A stretch of 39,996 nucleotides of DNA from Paenibacillus barcinonensis (GTDB taxonomy: Bacteria > Bacillota > Bacilli > Paenibacillales > Paenibacillaceae): NCBI RefSeq assembly GCF_003217495.1, contig NZ_QJSW01000035.1, positions 1 to 39,996 of the forward strand, given 5' to 3'. A program made the translations under genes and the position numbers. Every line of letters starts with the position of its first letter. Position 1 is the stretch's first letter. Shown here piece after piece: positions 8,327 through 16,033 of this stretch. The notes beneath the pieces were generated by a model. That model saw only the letters and a list, made by a program, of their open reading frames with translations. It was not told the DNA's origin and ran no database searches.

Positions 8327-9544
8327 TTATTTACCTGACTCTTCCTGCATGGAGGTCGCAATACGCACCATCTCATTCTCAGGCAAATCGGCGCTGGTAA
8401 TGCGGTACTCCACGCCATCGACGGTCCATGTCAGTGTCTGTAAGGCATCTCCGCTAATCATACCCGCGGTGAATCCCAGATCAACCAGACGTGAAGGAGC
8501 AAGGGACACGGCGCGATCTTGAGGTCTTGCTTCAAATATCGTGTAGTTATAAGTTCCCTCGTAACGAAGCAGGACGGAATAGTCTCCGGCTTCCTCCAAA
8601 ATCTGATCATCCTTCAGTTTGACTCCTTCGGGTGCATAGGTTGGCTGAATGACACCAAAGCTGTCTGATTCTTTCGGTTCAGCCAAGGTAGGCTCTTCAC
8701 CGTTCTGCTCACTTGCTGCTCCTGATGAACCTTCACTACCTTCTACTGCTTGCTGCCCAGACCCTTCACTTATACCAGATTGCCCGTCACTGACAGCTCC
8801 GTCTGCACCTTGCTTAGCCTGTGGGTCGGCAGGCTGCTGCGCTCCCGCATCATCCGTTTTCTCACCCGGAGCCACACCTGCATCTGTTCCTGTTTTATTG
8901 CCCTCTTCCGTTGCAGCCGTCATATTACGCTGCATATCAAAGGCATCTTTGCCAAAATCAGCTCCGAATTTGAAGCTATCAAATTTCACGTCTACAACAA
9001 CATTGGCATTGGAGTCGGATACCTCCACCTGTTTCGGAGCGTAATCACTTTTGTTCAGCCAGATTTTCTGTCTGACCAGTGCATGTGTATTGTAGTTGGC
9101 TGCGACATCAAATACATAGCTCTCTTTTTCATCTGCAAACTGACGGGTTGTATCTCCGGTAATGCTGCGAATCAACGTTTCGTACAAATACACCTGACCC
9201 TGATTATCCGGCCAATCGCTTTGGAAGCGGAAGCTTTTGTTTTGACTCGGTGTCAGTACAAACACGCCTTCATCATTACGGAGCACAATCTGCGTGATGT
9301 CCTTCTTGGCATTGGTCAGAGCAATACGATAATAGGAAGGCTTCTGATGCCATACCTCGACCTTGTACTGCTGCGGTGTTTCTCCGGTATGCAGCGTCAT
9401 GACGCCTGCTCCCTGGTAACTCTCCATCTCTCCAACGACTTCGTTCAGATCCTTGACCACAGCTGCCGCATCCTTCTTCCCGCAGGCGGCAAGTAAGGCC
9501 GATAAGACCAATACCATGGCAAGCATCCATGATATTCGGCGCAT
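8327..9544 (-). CDS. ydcC: YdcC-like outer-surface lipoprotein (LolA/DUF4367-type)
   Basis: The product (405 aa from the ATG at 9544 behind AAAGGGGATG) has a lipoprotein signal ending LSALLAAC, with Cys21 as the lipidated residue. Residues about 25-200 form a LolA/LppX-like beta fold (VVGEMESYQGAGVMTL, KVEVWHQKPSYYRI, IWLNKSDYAPKQVEV). About 75 residues rich in Gly, Ser, Glu, Gln and Asp (roughly 205-285) link to a C-terminal DUF4367-like part (YAPEGVKLKDD to the end). B. subtilis YdcC, encoded just before alr, is a sporulation-associated lipoprotein of unknown mechanism. The low-complexity linker makes this protein longer than the Bacillus one. Confidence 0.85.
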   Translation of the reverse strand: MRRISWMLAMVLVLSALLAACGKKDAAAVVKDLNEVVGEMESYQGAGVMTLHTGETPQQYKVEVWHQKPSYYRIALTNAKKDITQIVLRNDEGVFVLTPSQNKSFRFQSDWPDNQGQVYLYETLIRSITGDTTRQFADEKESYVFDVAANYNTHALVRQKIWLNKSDYAPKQVEVSDSNANVVVDVKFDSFKFGADFGKDAFDMQRNMTAATEEGNKTGTDAGVAPGEKTDDAGAQQPADPQAKQGADGAVSDGQSGISEGSGQQAVEGSEGSSGAASEQNGEEPTLAEPKESDSFGVIQPTYAPEGVKLKDDQILEEAGDYSVLLRYEGTYNYTIFEARPQDRAVSLAPSRLVDLGFTAGMISGDALQTLTWTVDGVEYRITSADLPENEMVRIATSMQEESGK

Positions 9545-9944
9545 GACATCATCCCCTTTAGCACATGTTTTCACTTCAGGATTGTGCATACAGCAGAACC
9601 CCTACTTGATTAGTACATGTTATGAGGGACTTGTTCGATATATGCGGACTAGTTTGACAAGCAATGCCCGAGGCTGTGAAAACACAGGATAAACAGGCAA
9701 CTCCGTCAGATTTGCTCGTACTTGAGACGGATCAGGGGCTGCAGACGAGATTGAACAATATGGACATGCCTATGCAATAGGTTGGCAAGCATACGTTCTC
9801 CGTCTCATTCGCCCTGTTTGGTTTGCATATGGATTTCACATTTGAAGTCAACGAGGATCAGCATGCAGCTTCAGTAGCCGCACCTTTTGTGCTTGAGCCC
9901 CATGCCAAACCAATTGTGTTTACCAGACTCACAAAACAAAACGT
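9545..9944. other. Intergenic region, no gene recognised
   Basis: An open frame begins at 9823 and runs into the XRE gene, but it has no ribosome site and no recognisable content before residue 67, so it is read as non-coding. The ydcC promoter should lie in the first part. Confidence 0.4.
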
Positions 9945-9989
9945 AAATAATCATTATCATTTTGTTTATTATAGTTTACATTTTAATAA
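9945..9989 (+). promoter_or_regulatory. Fur-like box and AT-rich promoter of the XRE gene
   Basis: AAATAATCATTATCA (9945-9959) matches the Bacillus 7-1-7 Fur box (complement TGATAAT-G-ATTATTT) at 13 of 14 defined bases except the last two, i.e. 12 matches. It is followed by TTGTTT (9962-9967), 16 nt and TAATAA (9984-9989). The site would overlap the -35. AT-richness makes a chance match possible. Confidence 0.4.
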
Positions 9990-10023
9990 TAATCATATAC
10001 ATTATGTGCATGGAGGTGAGTAT

Positions 10024-10251
10024 GTGGAAGAATTACATAATCATGTTCGGGAATTCCGGGCGAGAGACCGTTTGTCCCAGGCTGAACTGGCAAAACTTAT
10101 CGGTGCATCGCGTCAAACGATTGCTTTGATTGAACGCGGAGATTATTCTCCCTCCGTTGTTCTGGCTTTGAAAATAGCTCATGTTTTCGGCGAGTCCGTT
10201 GAAAAAATATTCGAGTTGAAAGGTGGATATGCACATGAATCAGACAGCTAA
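10024..10251 (+). CDS. Small XRE-family (Cro/CI) transcriptional regulator
   Basis: From the GTG at 10024, behind GGAGGTGAG, the product is 75 aa and almost only a helix-turn-helix domain: REFRARDRLSQAELAKLIG, then SRQTIALIERGDYSPSVVLALKIAHVFG. This compact type often pairs with a small membrane protein whose gene overlaps, as here. The overlap with the next gene is 17 nt, so the two are translationally linked. It probably controls its own operon. The ligand is unknown. Confidence 0.88.
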   Translation: MEELHNHVREFRARDRLSQAELAKLIGASRQTIALIERGDYSPSVVLALKIAHVFGESVEKIFELKGGYAHESDS

Positions 10252-10801
10252 TTCCCCATCCTGGAAAAAAAGAATGCGGCTTCCGCTCTATGCAGCTGGC
10301 GGTGCTGTTGTTGGTTTCAGCGTCTCGGCTACACTAAGGAAACTCCCTTCTGACCTGAACTGGACCTTATCCGTGTATTACGATTACGACCTGCTATTTG
10401 CCCTTGTCGCTCTGGTCGTACTTGTGACACTGATCTGGAACATCATCAGTCTCGCTCGTACACCATCGGTTCGTCCAGAAGAAGATGAAGCGGATTATAC
10501 AGGTAACGATAGCTCCTTGATCTCTCCTGCCGAGCGTTCACTTAGCAGTGCCATGATGGTTAACACGTTCAGCATCATCTCCTCATTTGCCTGGGCCGCA
10601 CTGTCCCTGTCATTATTTGCATCCAGCAGACATCTGTCTCAGTCTCCGAACCTCTTTACACTTGGAAATCTGGTGGTGGCCTGTATTGCTGTAATCATTG
10701 TCGTTGTAATGCAGAGTCTGACGATCAAGCGTTACAATCGTTACAGGCTTGTTCACAAGGATTTCTCCTTGTATGAACAAGCCTTTCTGTTATGCAATTA
10801 A
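10235..10801 (+). CDS. DUF3169-like membrane protein, apparently C-terminally shortened
   Basis: The ATG at 10235 (AGGTGG 8 nt upstream) gives 188 aa with about four hydrophobic spans (near residues 15-35, 55-80, 115-135 and 145-170), a layout and context (XRE partner) like DUF3169 proteins. Those proteins normally continue for several dozen residues after the last KRYNRY-type segment. Here the frame ends within a strong terminator hairpin (10745-10784) that encodes the last 18 or so residues (LVHKDFSLYEQAFLL). This suggests the original 3' end was lost and the frame now reads through a terminator. Function is unknown. Confidence 0.65.
   Translation: MNQTANSPSWKKRMRLPLYAAGGAVVGFSVSATLRKLPSDLNWTLSVYYDYDLLFALVALVVLVTLIWNIISLARTPSVRPEEDEADYTGNDSSLISPAERSLSSAMMVNTFSIISSFAWAALSLSLFASSRHLSQSPNLFTLGNLVVACIAVIIVVVMQSLTIKRYNRYRLVHKDFSLYEQAFLLCN
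10745..10784 (+). terminator. Terminator overlapping the 3' end of the DUF3169-like gene
   Basis: Arms AGGCTTGTTCA-CAAGG and CCTTG-TA-TGAACAAGCCT pair around ATTTCT and are followed by TTCTGTT. The hairpin lies wholly inside the reading frame. Confidence 0.8.
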
Positions 10802-11845
10802 AGAGGATATATGTGTGTTTCCGTTACGCTGATCAAACTTGGTAGCAACTGTCCGGGCATATTCTTCAAAATAATCTGCGAGCTTGAGCAAATCTCCCGG
10901 ATCTCCCTCATACGGGAAGGAAGCTGGCAGACGCAGGCGATACCCTTCTGAGTCTTTTTCTTCAGTCCAGCGCCGCAATAACGGAGCGGCCTTCGCATAA
11001 TACATCATTTTGGCATACACGTCTTCATGCTCTGCTGCGAGCACCAGTGTTTCTTCGAGAATATCAATGCCTTTGGCTGGATTAGTCAGTGTGAGATATT
11101 CAAGCTGCTCGGCAAAGCTTTGCACGAAATCATTTTCGCCTTTGATCATACGATACCCCTTGACCTGATGTTTATCGGCCTCCTCCGTCTGCCCCAGACG
11201 ATACAGCGGCATCAGCACTTCGGACAAGGTCAGATGTGGGATCTCTGCACAACTCATACGTCCTTTGAGAATAGGCTTTGCAGCCTCCAGCACCTTCTCG
11301 TCGTCGCCTTTTAATATATAATAACGCATAATCTCATCCTGCTCACACGCCTCGCAGTCACTCATGTAATCACGGTCTAGCGTTCTGAACCTGTCATAGC
11401 TGCGCCCCGCTTCCTCCAGCTCTCCAAAATCCATAAAGATGCGGAAACGATAATACCAGTAAGAGCGCTCACTGTAACCATAAGACTTGAATCGCGCTCC
11501 GAAGTCCTCCAGCAGCTCCATGATCTTCTCGCGTGAGATTTCCGGGAAATCGGGCATTTTGCCAAGAATCCATTTATAAGACCACAACAACGTTTCTTCA
11601 TCATATCGCTCTGGCTGCTGATCAAACTTGCCTAGCTGCCAAGAGAAAGCAATCAACGCTTTCATCGGATACCCGCAGAAGGTTGCTGCGTCCACTATCT
11701 CCGAGCGTGCTTCATACGCCTCTTCGACCATGCCATTAACATCGGCTACTCTCGCTGCTTCCTCCAATAATCCAAGCTTCGCGGGACCATTTGGCAGATG
11801 GTAGGCCTCTTCCATCAAATCTTCAAAATCCATCTCTGTCTTCAT
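10790..11845 (-). CDS. Helical-repeat (TPR-like) protein coupled to the HSP90-like ATPase
   Basis: The 351-aa protein has no signal peptide or membrane span. It is made of amphipathic helices in pairs of about 35-40 residues (for example LGLLEEAARVADVNGMVEEAYEAR, then FGELEEAGRSYDRF and KVLEAAKPILKG), typical of tetratricopeptide-like solenoids. Its ATG shares one base with the stop of the upstream HSP90-like gene (TGATG), so translation is coupled. Physical partnership with that ATPase, as TPR cochaperones do with HSP90 in eukaryotes, is an inference from this coupling. No catalytic motif is visible. It converges with the DUF3169-like gene and the two overlap by 12 nt. Confidence 0.7.
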   Translation of the reverse strand: MKTEMDFEDLMEEAYHLPNGPAKLGLLEEAARVADVNGMVEEAYEARSEIVDAATFCGYPMKALIAFSWQLGKFDQQPERYDEETLLWSYKWILGKMPDFPEISREKIMELLEDFGARFKSYGYSERSYWYYRFRIFMDFGELEEAGRSYDRFRTLDRDYMSDCEACEQDEIMRYYILKGDDEKVLEAAKPILKGRMSCAEIPHLTLSEVLMPLYRLGQTEEADKHQVKGYRMIKGENDFVQSFAEQLEYLTLTNPAKGIDILEETLVLAAEHEDVYAKMMYYAKAAPLLRRWTEEKDSEGYRLRLPASFPYEGDPGDLLKLADYFEEYARTVATKFDQRNGNTHISSLIA

Positions 11846-13680
11846 CAGGCATCTCCCTCATGATTTGTATTTGCGCGTAAACCCCAATCTATAAACCGTA
11901 CAATGCCCTGGTTCAGCACCTCAAGCTCCTGCTTGTTCATGGCATAGTGCCCCATCATTAGGGCGTTAACATACAACATCTCGATAGCAATCGGTGTCAT
12001 CTGGTTATCCGGTGTATTCAGCACCCGTTTGATAATCGGATTATTCACATTCAGATACAATGTGGAATATCCGGCGGAATGAATTCCCGCTGAGAGAGAG
12101 CCAAGAACGGAAGAGAACAAGTCTGTGCTCTCTTCGCCCGCTTTTTCCAGCGCACGCAGCGTGGATGACTCCTGCGAAAGGGTAAACAATACTGGCAGAT
12201 CGGCTGGCTTGAAGCCCTTCACCTCTGCCCGGCAGCGGAAACGCTGCAGCGCCGAATCTGCCAGGCGCAGAGCGTCATAATACCGGTTACGCTCAGCTGG
12301 TGCGACATCCGTAAACGTCATGGAGACTTCATCCGGCTGCAGCCGCTCAGTCTGTACGTTATGCAAAACAACAGGCAGCGTAGCCATCAGTTCCTTATCG
12401 TAGATATAACCTGCGTTCACAACCAGCATGGACTGGGCAGAGGCCACATGGTGAATCTGACGGTACTCATCAATGGAGCCAGTGTAATACAGTGTCTCTC
12501 CTTCATCAATCAGCTCACCCAGTTCCCGGTGTCCTCTCGTTGTCTCGAAGGGCAGCCAGCGGTGAATCATTGCGTAGAACTCCTGGTCCTGAACAGCCAG
12601 CGCCTTCATCGAAAGAGCGTGCAGACGAATCAGCTTCTGCAGCCGTTCAGTCTGCTGCTCAGCCATCTCGGCTAGTCCCATCCGAAGGGCGTCTCCGAGC
12701 TCGGAGCGCACTTCCTCCAGCTTTTCATTTTCATAAAAATGCTCTCTTGAAGCTGTTGGCTGCAGTTCATCCGTCCAGATCAGGCACTTTACAAAGAAGG
12801 CCCAGTCCGGCAAAATATTCTCCGCTTTCTCCGAAATCAGCATACGCTTCAGGTACACCCGATGAGACCGCTTCGCGTTAAGATTCACTGCATGCGGCAG
12901 CACATACGCGATCCCTCCTGTACGTCCCGAAGCTGTCGTCAGCGGGATAAAATCCTGAAACTTCTCACCAAGCAGACGTTCACCAAAAGAGAGCACCTCC
13001 GCCCGGCAGGAACGCGCCAGCTCAGGTCGTGTAAGCCAGATCGGGGAATCGTTGTTCACTACCGACTGGACCCCGTCGTGAATCAATGTGACTGGATAAG
13101 GCAGCAGAGCACCGTAATAAAATAACGCTTCCTTCACATACTCCGCTTCAAAATAGTGTGCTGCCTCTGGCGTGCAACGCAGATATACTCTCGTTCCTGG
13201 AGACAATTGTGTGTCCAGCTGTCTGATCGTATAGGTACCGTCCGGCTTACCGCGCCACTCCATCGACGGACCGCCCTTGACCGATTGCGTTAACATCACA
13301 ATCTCATGACTGACCATGAAACAGCTAAGAAGCCCGATGCCAAAACGCCCGATAAACGAGGTCTCGCCATCCAGCAGCGCCTGCTGCCCACGCTTCGACG
13401 ATTGTCCAATCATCGCCAGAAATTCATGAATGTCCGCTTCGGTCAGGCCTACCCCGTTGTCCTCCACCATCATCGTTAATTGATCCCCGGTTCCTGTCAG
13501 CTCGATCCGAGCTTCTCCCTGATATCCTGGCTCCAACTCCTTGCGAGCAGTAATCGCATCTGTAGCATTCTGCATCAACTCACGCAGAAATACTTTCGGA
13601 CTGCTGTATAGATGATTCGATAAAATCTGGATCATTCCGCTCAGGTTCACCTGAAAACGATATTCGTTGGGTGTACTCAT
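11845..13680 (-). CDS. HSP90-family (HtpG-like) GHKL ATPase
   Basis: The product has 611 aa. The N-terminal ATP-binding domain shows all Bergerat-fold boxes: Glu34-Asn38-Asp41 in LRELMQNATDAI, DNGVG at 74-78 and GRFGIG at 111-116. The middle domain includes RVYLKRMLIS and WTDELQPTASREHFYENE, similar to HtpG. The C-terminal third is poorly conserved and differs from classical HtpG. This HSP90-like class occurs in Bacillales in addition to, or instead of, htpG; clients are unknown. It is followed directly by a coupled TPR-like gene. The ATG at 13680 is preceded by GGAAAGG. Confidence 0.88.
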   Translation of the reverse strand: MSTPNEYRFQVNLSGMIQILSNHLYSSPKVFLRELMQNATDAITARKELEPGYQGEARIELTGTGDQLTMMVEDNGVGLTEADIHEFLAMIGQSSKRGQQALLDGETSFIGRFGIGLLSCFMVSHEIVMLTQSVKGGPSMEWRGKPDGTYTIRQLDTQLSPGTRVYLRCTPEAAHYFEAEYVKEALFYYGALLPYPVTLIHDGVQSVVNNDSPIWLTRPELARSCRAEVLSFGERLLGEKFQDFIPLTTASGRTGGIAYVLPHAVNLNAKRSHRVYLKRMLISEKAENILPDWAFFVKCLIWTDELQPTASREHFYENEKLEEVRSELGDALRMGLAEMAEQQTERLQKLIRLHALSMKALAVQDQEFYAMIHRWLPFETTRGHRELGELIDEGETLYYTGSIDEYRQIHHVASAQSMLVVNAGYIYDKELMATLPVVLHNVQTERLQPDEVSMTFTDVAPAERNRYYDALRLADSALQRFRCRAEVKGFKPADLPVLFTLSQESSTLRALEKAGEESTDLFSSVLGSLSAGIHSAGYSTLYLNVNNPIIKRVLNTPDNQMTPIAIEMLYVNALMMGHYAMNKQELEVLNQGIVRFIDWGLRANTNHEGDA

Positions 13681-14007
13681 GAATCACTTCACCTTTCCTT
13701 CCAAGTCCAACACAGCAGTAACAGCTGAGATGCCGTTACACGACGTATAATGATGTGTTAGACGAATCCATTATGTAAGCATCGCAATAAGGACATGGAT
13801 GCATAAATCAAAGACCACATTAAATATGGGCCTACACTCCATTAATCCATTAACAATAACAATGAAACGAGAACATAAGTCCTTCTTTTCAAGGATACCC
13901 TGTACAGCTTGTCAAAAAAACAAACCTTAGACCCGATTTGGTGAAATTTCCCGGGGAATTATGCACTGCAAACACGGGACTATAGAAGCAAAAAACTATT
14001 TCTTTAG
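13681..14007. other. Divergent intergenic region upstream of the HSP90-like and ABC genes
   Basis: No gene is seen. It must contain the HSP90-like promoter (minus strand). No heat-shock CIRCE element (TTAGCACTC-N9-GAGTGCTAA) is visible. Confidence 0.4.
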
Positions 14008-14067
14008 TCTTACGTTGCACGATTTTTATTCTTACATTGAACGATTGGAGCCAGCTGCACGTATAAT
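14008..14067 (+). promoter_or_regulatory. Promoter of ABC exporter with two direct repeats 22 bp apart
   Basis: TCTTACGTTGCACGATT (14008-14024) and TCTTACATTGAACGATT (14030-14046) are 17-bp direct repeats with two differences, exactly 22 bp start to start. TATAAT lies at 14062-14067, and the second repeat covers the weak -35 region. Two sites two helical turns apart over a poor -35 suggest an activator dimer. The spacing is that of LytTR-type sites, but the match to that consensus is only partial. Confidence 0.55.
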
Positions 14068-14099
14068 CAGCAAACTTAGGAATTGGACGGTGATTGTAC

Positions 14100-15002
14100 A
14101 TGATTGAAGTACGCAACATAACCAAACATTTCGGCACACAGCCCGCCCTTATGGATGTCAGCTTCACCATTCAGCAAGGAACCGTGACAGGTCTTATCGG
14201 ACCTAACGGGTCAGGTAAAACGACCTTGATCCGCATCATGAACGGTGTACTTGGTGCCGACCATGGCCAAGTGATGATCCAGGGCATGAATACATCACAA
14301 GAGACAGAGAAGGTGCTTGCCATCTGCGGCACATTGACCGAACAAAGCGGCTTGTATGAAAATATGAGCGGTCGCGACAACCTGCTTTTCTTCGCTGATG
14401 CATTCGGATTAAAACAACCTGCTGAACGAATCAAGGAGCTGATTGAATTGCTGGAAATTCAGGACTATCAGCATCGTAAAGTTGGCACATATAGCACGGG
14501 TATGAAAAAACGGCTGGGCCTTGCCCGTGTATTGCTGCACCGCCCCTCTATTCTCTTTCTGGATGAGCCGACCAACGGTCTTGATCCTGATGGAATCCAG
14601 ATGGTTCTGCGCATCATTCGCCAGCTGAATGCCGAGCAAGGCATGACCATTCTGATCTCGTCACATGTGCTGACCCAGTTGTCTGCTGTATGTGATCATT
14701 ATATTTTTATGGAGAAGGGTCGTATTGTGGAGAAGGGTACCGAACAGGAGATTATTCTGCGTTATCAATCTGCACCTCGGCTGGAGGTGGAAGCAGATAT
14801 GCCGAACGGCTGGAAGACCGGAATGTTCTCGCCTGAAACCGCTACTGCGCATACAGCCACGTTCCAGTTGTCCTCTCGTGAACAGATTCCACAGCTGCTT
14901 AGGCAGTTAACCGAGCGTGGTCAAGTGTATCAGGCGCGAATGGAAGGCAATGATCTGGAAAGCATCTACTTTGCCATCAGGGAGGCGAATGCTCATGAAT
15001 AA
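14100..15002 (+). CDS. ABC transporter ATP-binding protein (exporter type)
   Basis: The ATG at 14100 (GGACGGTGA 8 nt upstream) gives 300 aa. The Walker A is GPNGSGKT (34-41), the signature YSTGMKKR (131-138), the Walker B ILFLDEP (151-157), and a switch His lies in ISSHVLTQ. The C-terminal ~85 residues are a non-catalytic extension common in ABC-2 exporters for drugs, peptides or lipids. The permease gene overlaps its last 8 nt. The substrate cannot be told from sequence; no biosynthetic genes adjoin. Transcription probably depends on the direct-repeat site just upstream. Confidence 0.92.
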   Translation: MIEVRNITKHFGTQPALMDVSFTIQQGTVTGLIGPNGSGKTTLIRIMNGVLGADHGQVMIQGMNTSQETEKVLAICGTLTEQSGLYENMSGRDNLLFFADAFGLKQPAERIKELIELLEIQDYQHRKVGTYSTGMKKRLGLARVLLHRPSILFLDEPTNGLDPDGIQMVLRIIRQLNAEQGMTILISSHVLTQLSAVCDHYIFMEKGRIVEKGTEQEIILRYQSAPRLEVEADMPNGWKTGMFSPETATAHTATFQLSSREQIPQLLRQLTERGQVYQARMEGNDLESIYFAIREANAHE

Positions 15003-15828
15003 TCGTCAAGCATTGCGTGCGCTCATTCGTAAGGATATTCGTTCTGTCACATCCAGCGTGCAGTTGTGGCTGCCTATGCTGATTGTGCCCTTGATTATTG
15101 GCATCATCATGCCCTCTGCGTTAATCTGGGCAGCATCCAGCATGAATCTGCATTCCATTAACAATATCAACGTCATTTTGGAAACATTGAACAATTTGAT
15201 GCAGGGCGGTCAGATGTCTTCTCTTGCTGCGATGACCACAGATAATCAGCGGATCGTATATTATCTGGGCTTGTACTTGTTCGCTCCGCTATTTCTCATC
15301 ATTCCGGTGATGGTCTCCAGCATACTGACTGCAAATAGCTTCGCCGGGGAAAAGGAGCGCAAAACACTTGAGGCACTTTTGTTTACACCTATGAGCATGG
15401 ACACATTGTTCAAAGGGAAGGTGCTCGCAGCTCTCATCCCCTCTATTTTATTATCCTGGATTACATTTATCCTTTATGGCATCATTGCCAATATTCTGAT
15501 GTACCCTCTGTTCGACAAGCTGATGTTCCCGAACGTGAACTGGATCATTCTGATCCTCTGGGTTGTTCCGACCTGCAGTCTTGCCGTCATCCTGCTTAAT
15601 GTGCTTATCTCCGCTAAAGTACGAGGGTTTCAGGAGGCCTATCAACTCGGCGGACTTGTCGTACTGCCCTTGCTGGGTCTGATTGCCGGTCAGGCAACGG
15701 GCATGTTGATGATTGGCCCCTGGATGCTTCTGGGCACCGGAGCCTTCATGCTGCTTGCGAGCTGGATACTGCTTCGACTGTTAACCATCTGGAATCGCCG
15801 CGAGCAGCTTGCGGAAAGTCAGATCTGA
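14995..15828 (+). CDS. ABC-2 type transporter permease
   Basis: The ATG at 14995 follows GGGAGGCG and gives 277 aa; an upstream in-frame start at 14917 lies inside the ATPase gene and is unlikely. About six hydrophobic segments are visible (near residues 20-45, 90-125, 150-180, 200-220, 225-245 and 250-265). FAGEKERKTLEALLFTPMS, after the second, is the coupling segment typical of ABC-2 permeases (NatB/YhaP-like). It forms the membrane part of the exporter with the upstream ATPase, probably as a 2:2 complex. Confidence 0.88.
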   Translation: MNNRQALRALIRKDIRSVTSSVQLWLPMLIVPLIIGIIMPSALIWAASSMNLHSINNINVILETLNNLMQGGQMSSLAAMTTDNQRIVYYLGLYLFAPLFLIIPVMVSSILTANSFAGEKERKTLEALLFTPMSMDTLFKGKVLAALIPSILLSWITFILYGIIANILMYPLFDKLMFPNVNWIILILWVVPTCSLAVILLNVLISAKVRGFQEAYQLGGLVVLPLLGLIAGQATGMLMIGPWMLLGTGAFMLLASWILLRLLTIWNRREQLAESQI

Positions 15829-15854
15829 GCTGTGTGACAGACAATTTGTGTAGC

Positions 15855-15910
15855 CAAAAGAGGATTGGCTTATGGCATCTTTGTACTAGATGCGGGCTGT
15901 TCCTCTTTTG
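15855..15910 (+). terminator. Two-tier hairpin terminator of the ABC operon
   Basis: Outer arms CAAAAGAGGA (15855-15864) and TCCTCTTTTG (15901-15910) enclose an inner GCATCT/AGATGC hairpin. The T-rich part lies within the second arm. Confidence 0.6.
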
Positions 15911-16033
15911 CCATTCTAATCACAACCCACTCAGGTTTTTATCCTAACAAATCTTCCATTGTTTACCGATATAAGCTACGATAGCAGAGAAAGCATTACA
16001 TACATAACACGAATGAAAGGTGACGATGTTCAA

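Noticed and set aside
8649..9496. Long plus-strand open frames opposite ydcC
   Set aside because: Mirror of a well-supported lipoprotein gene; Ser/Pro/Ala/Cys-rich content comes from the complement of its low-complexity linker.
9823..10023. In-frame 67-codon extension upstream of the XRE gene
   Set aside because: It has no ribosome site, reads through an AT-rich promoter with a Fur-like box, and the short XRE form has GGAGGTGAG directly before a GTG.
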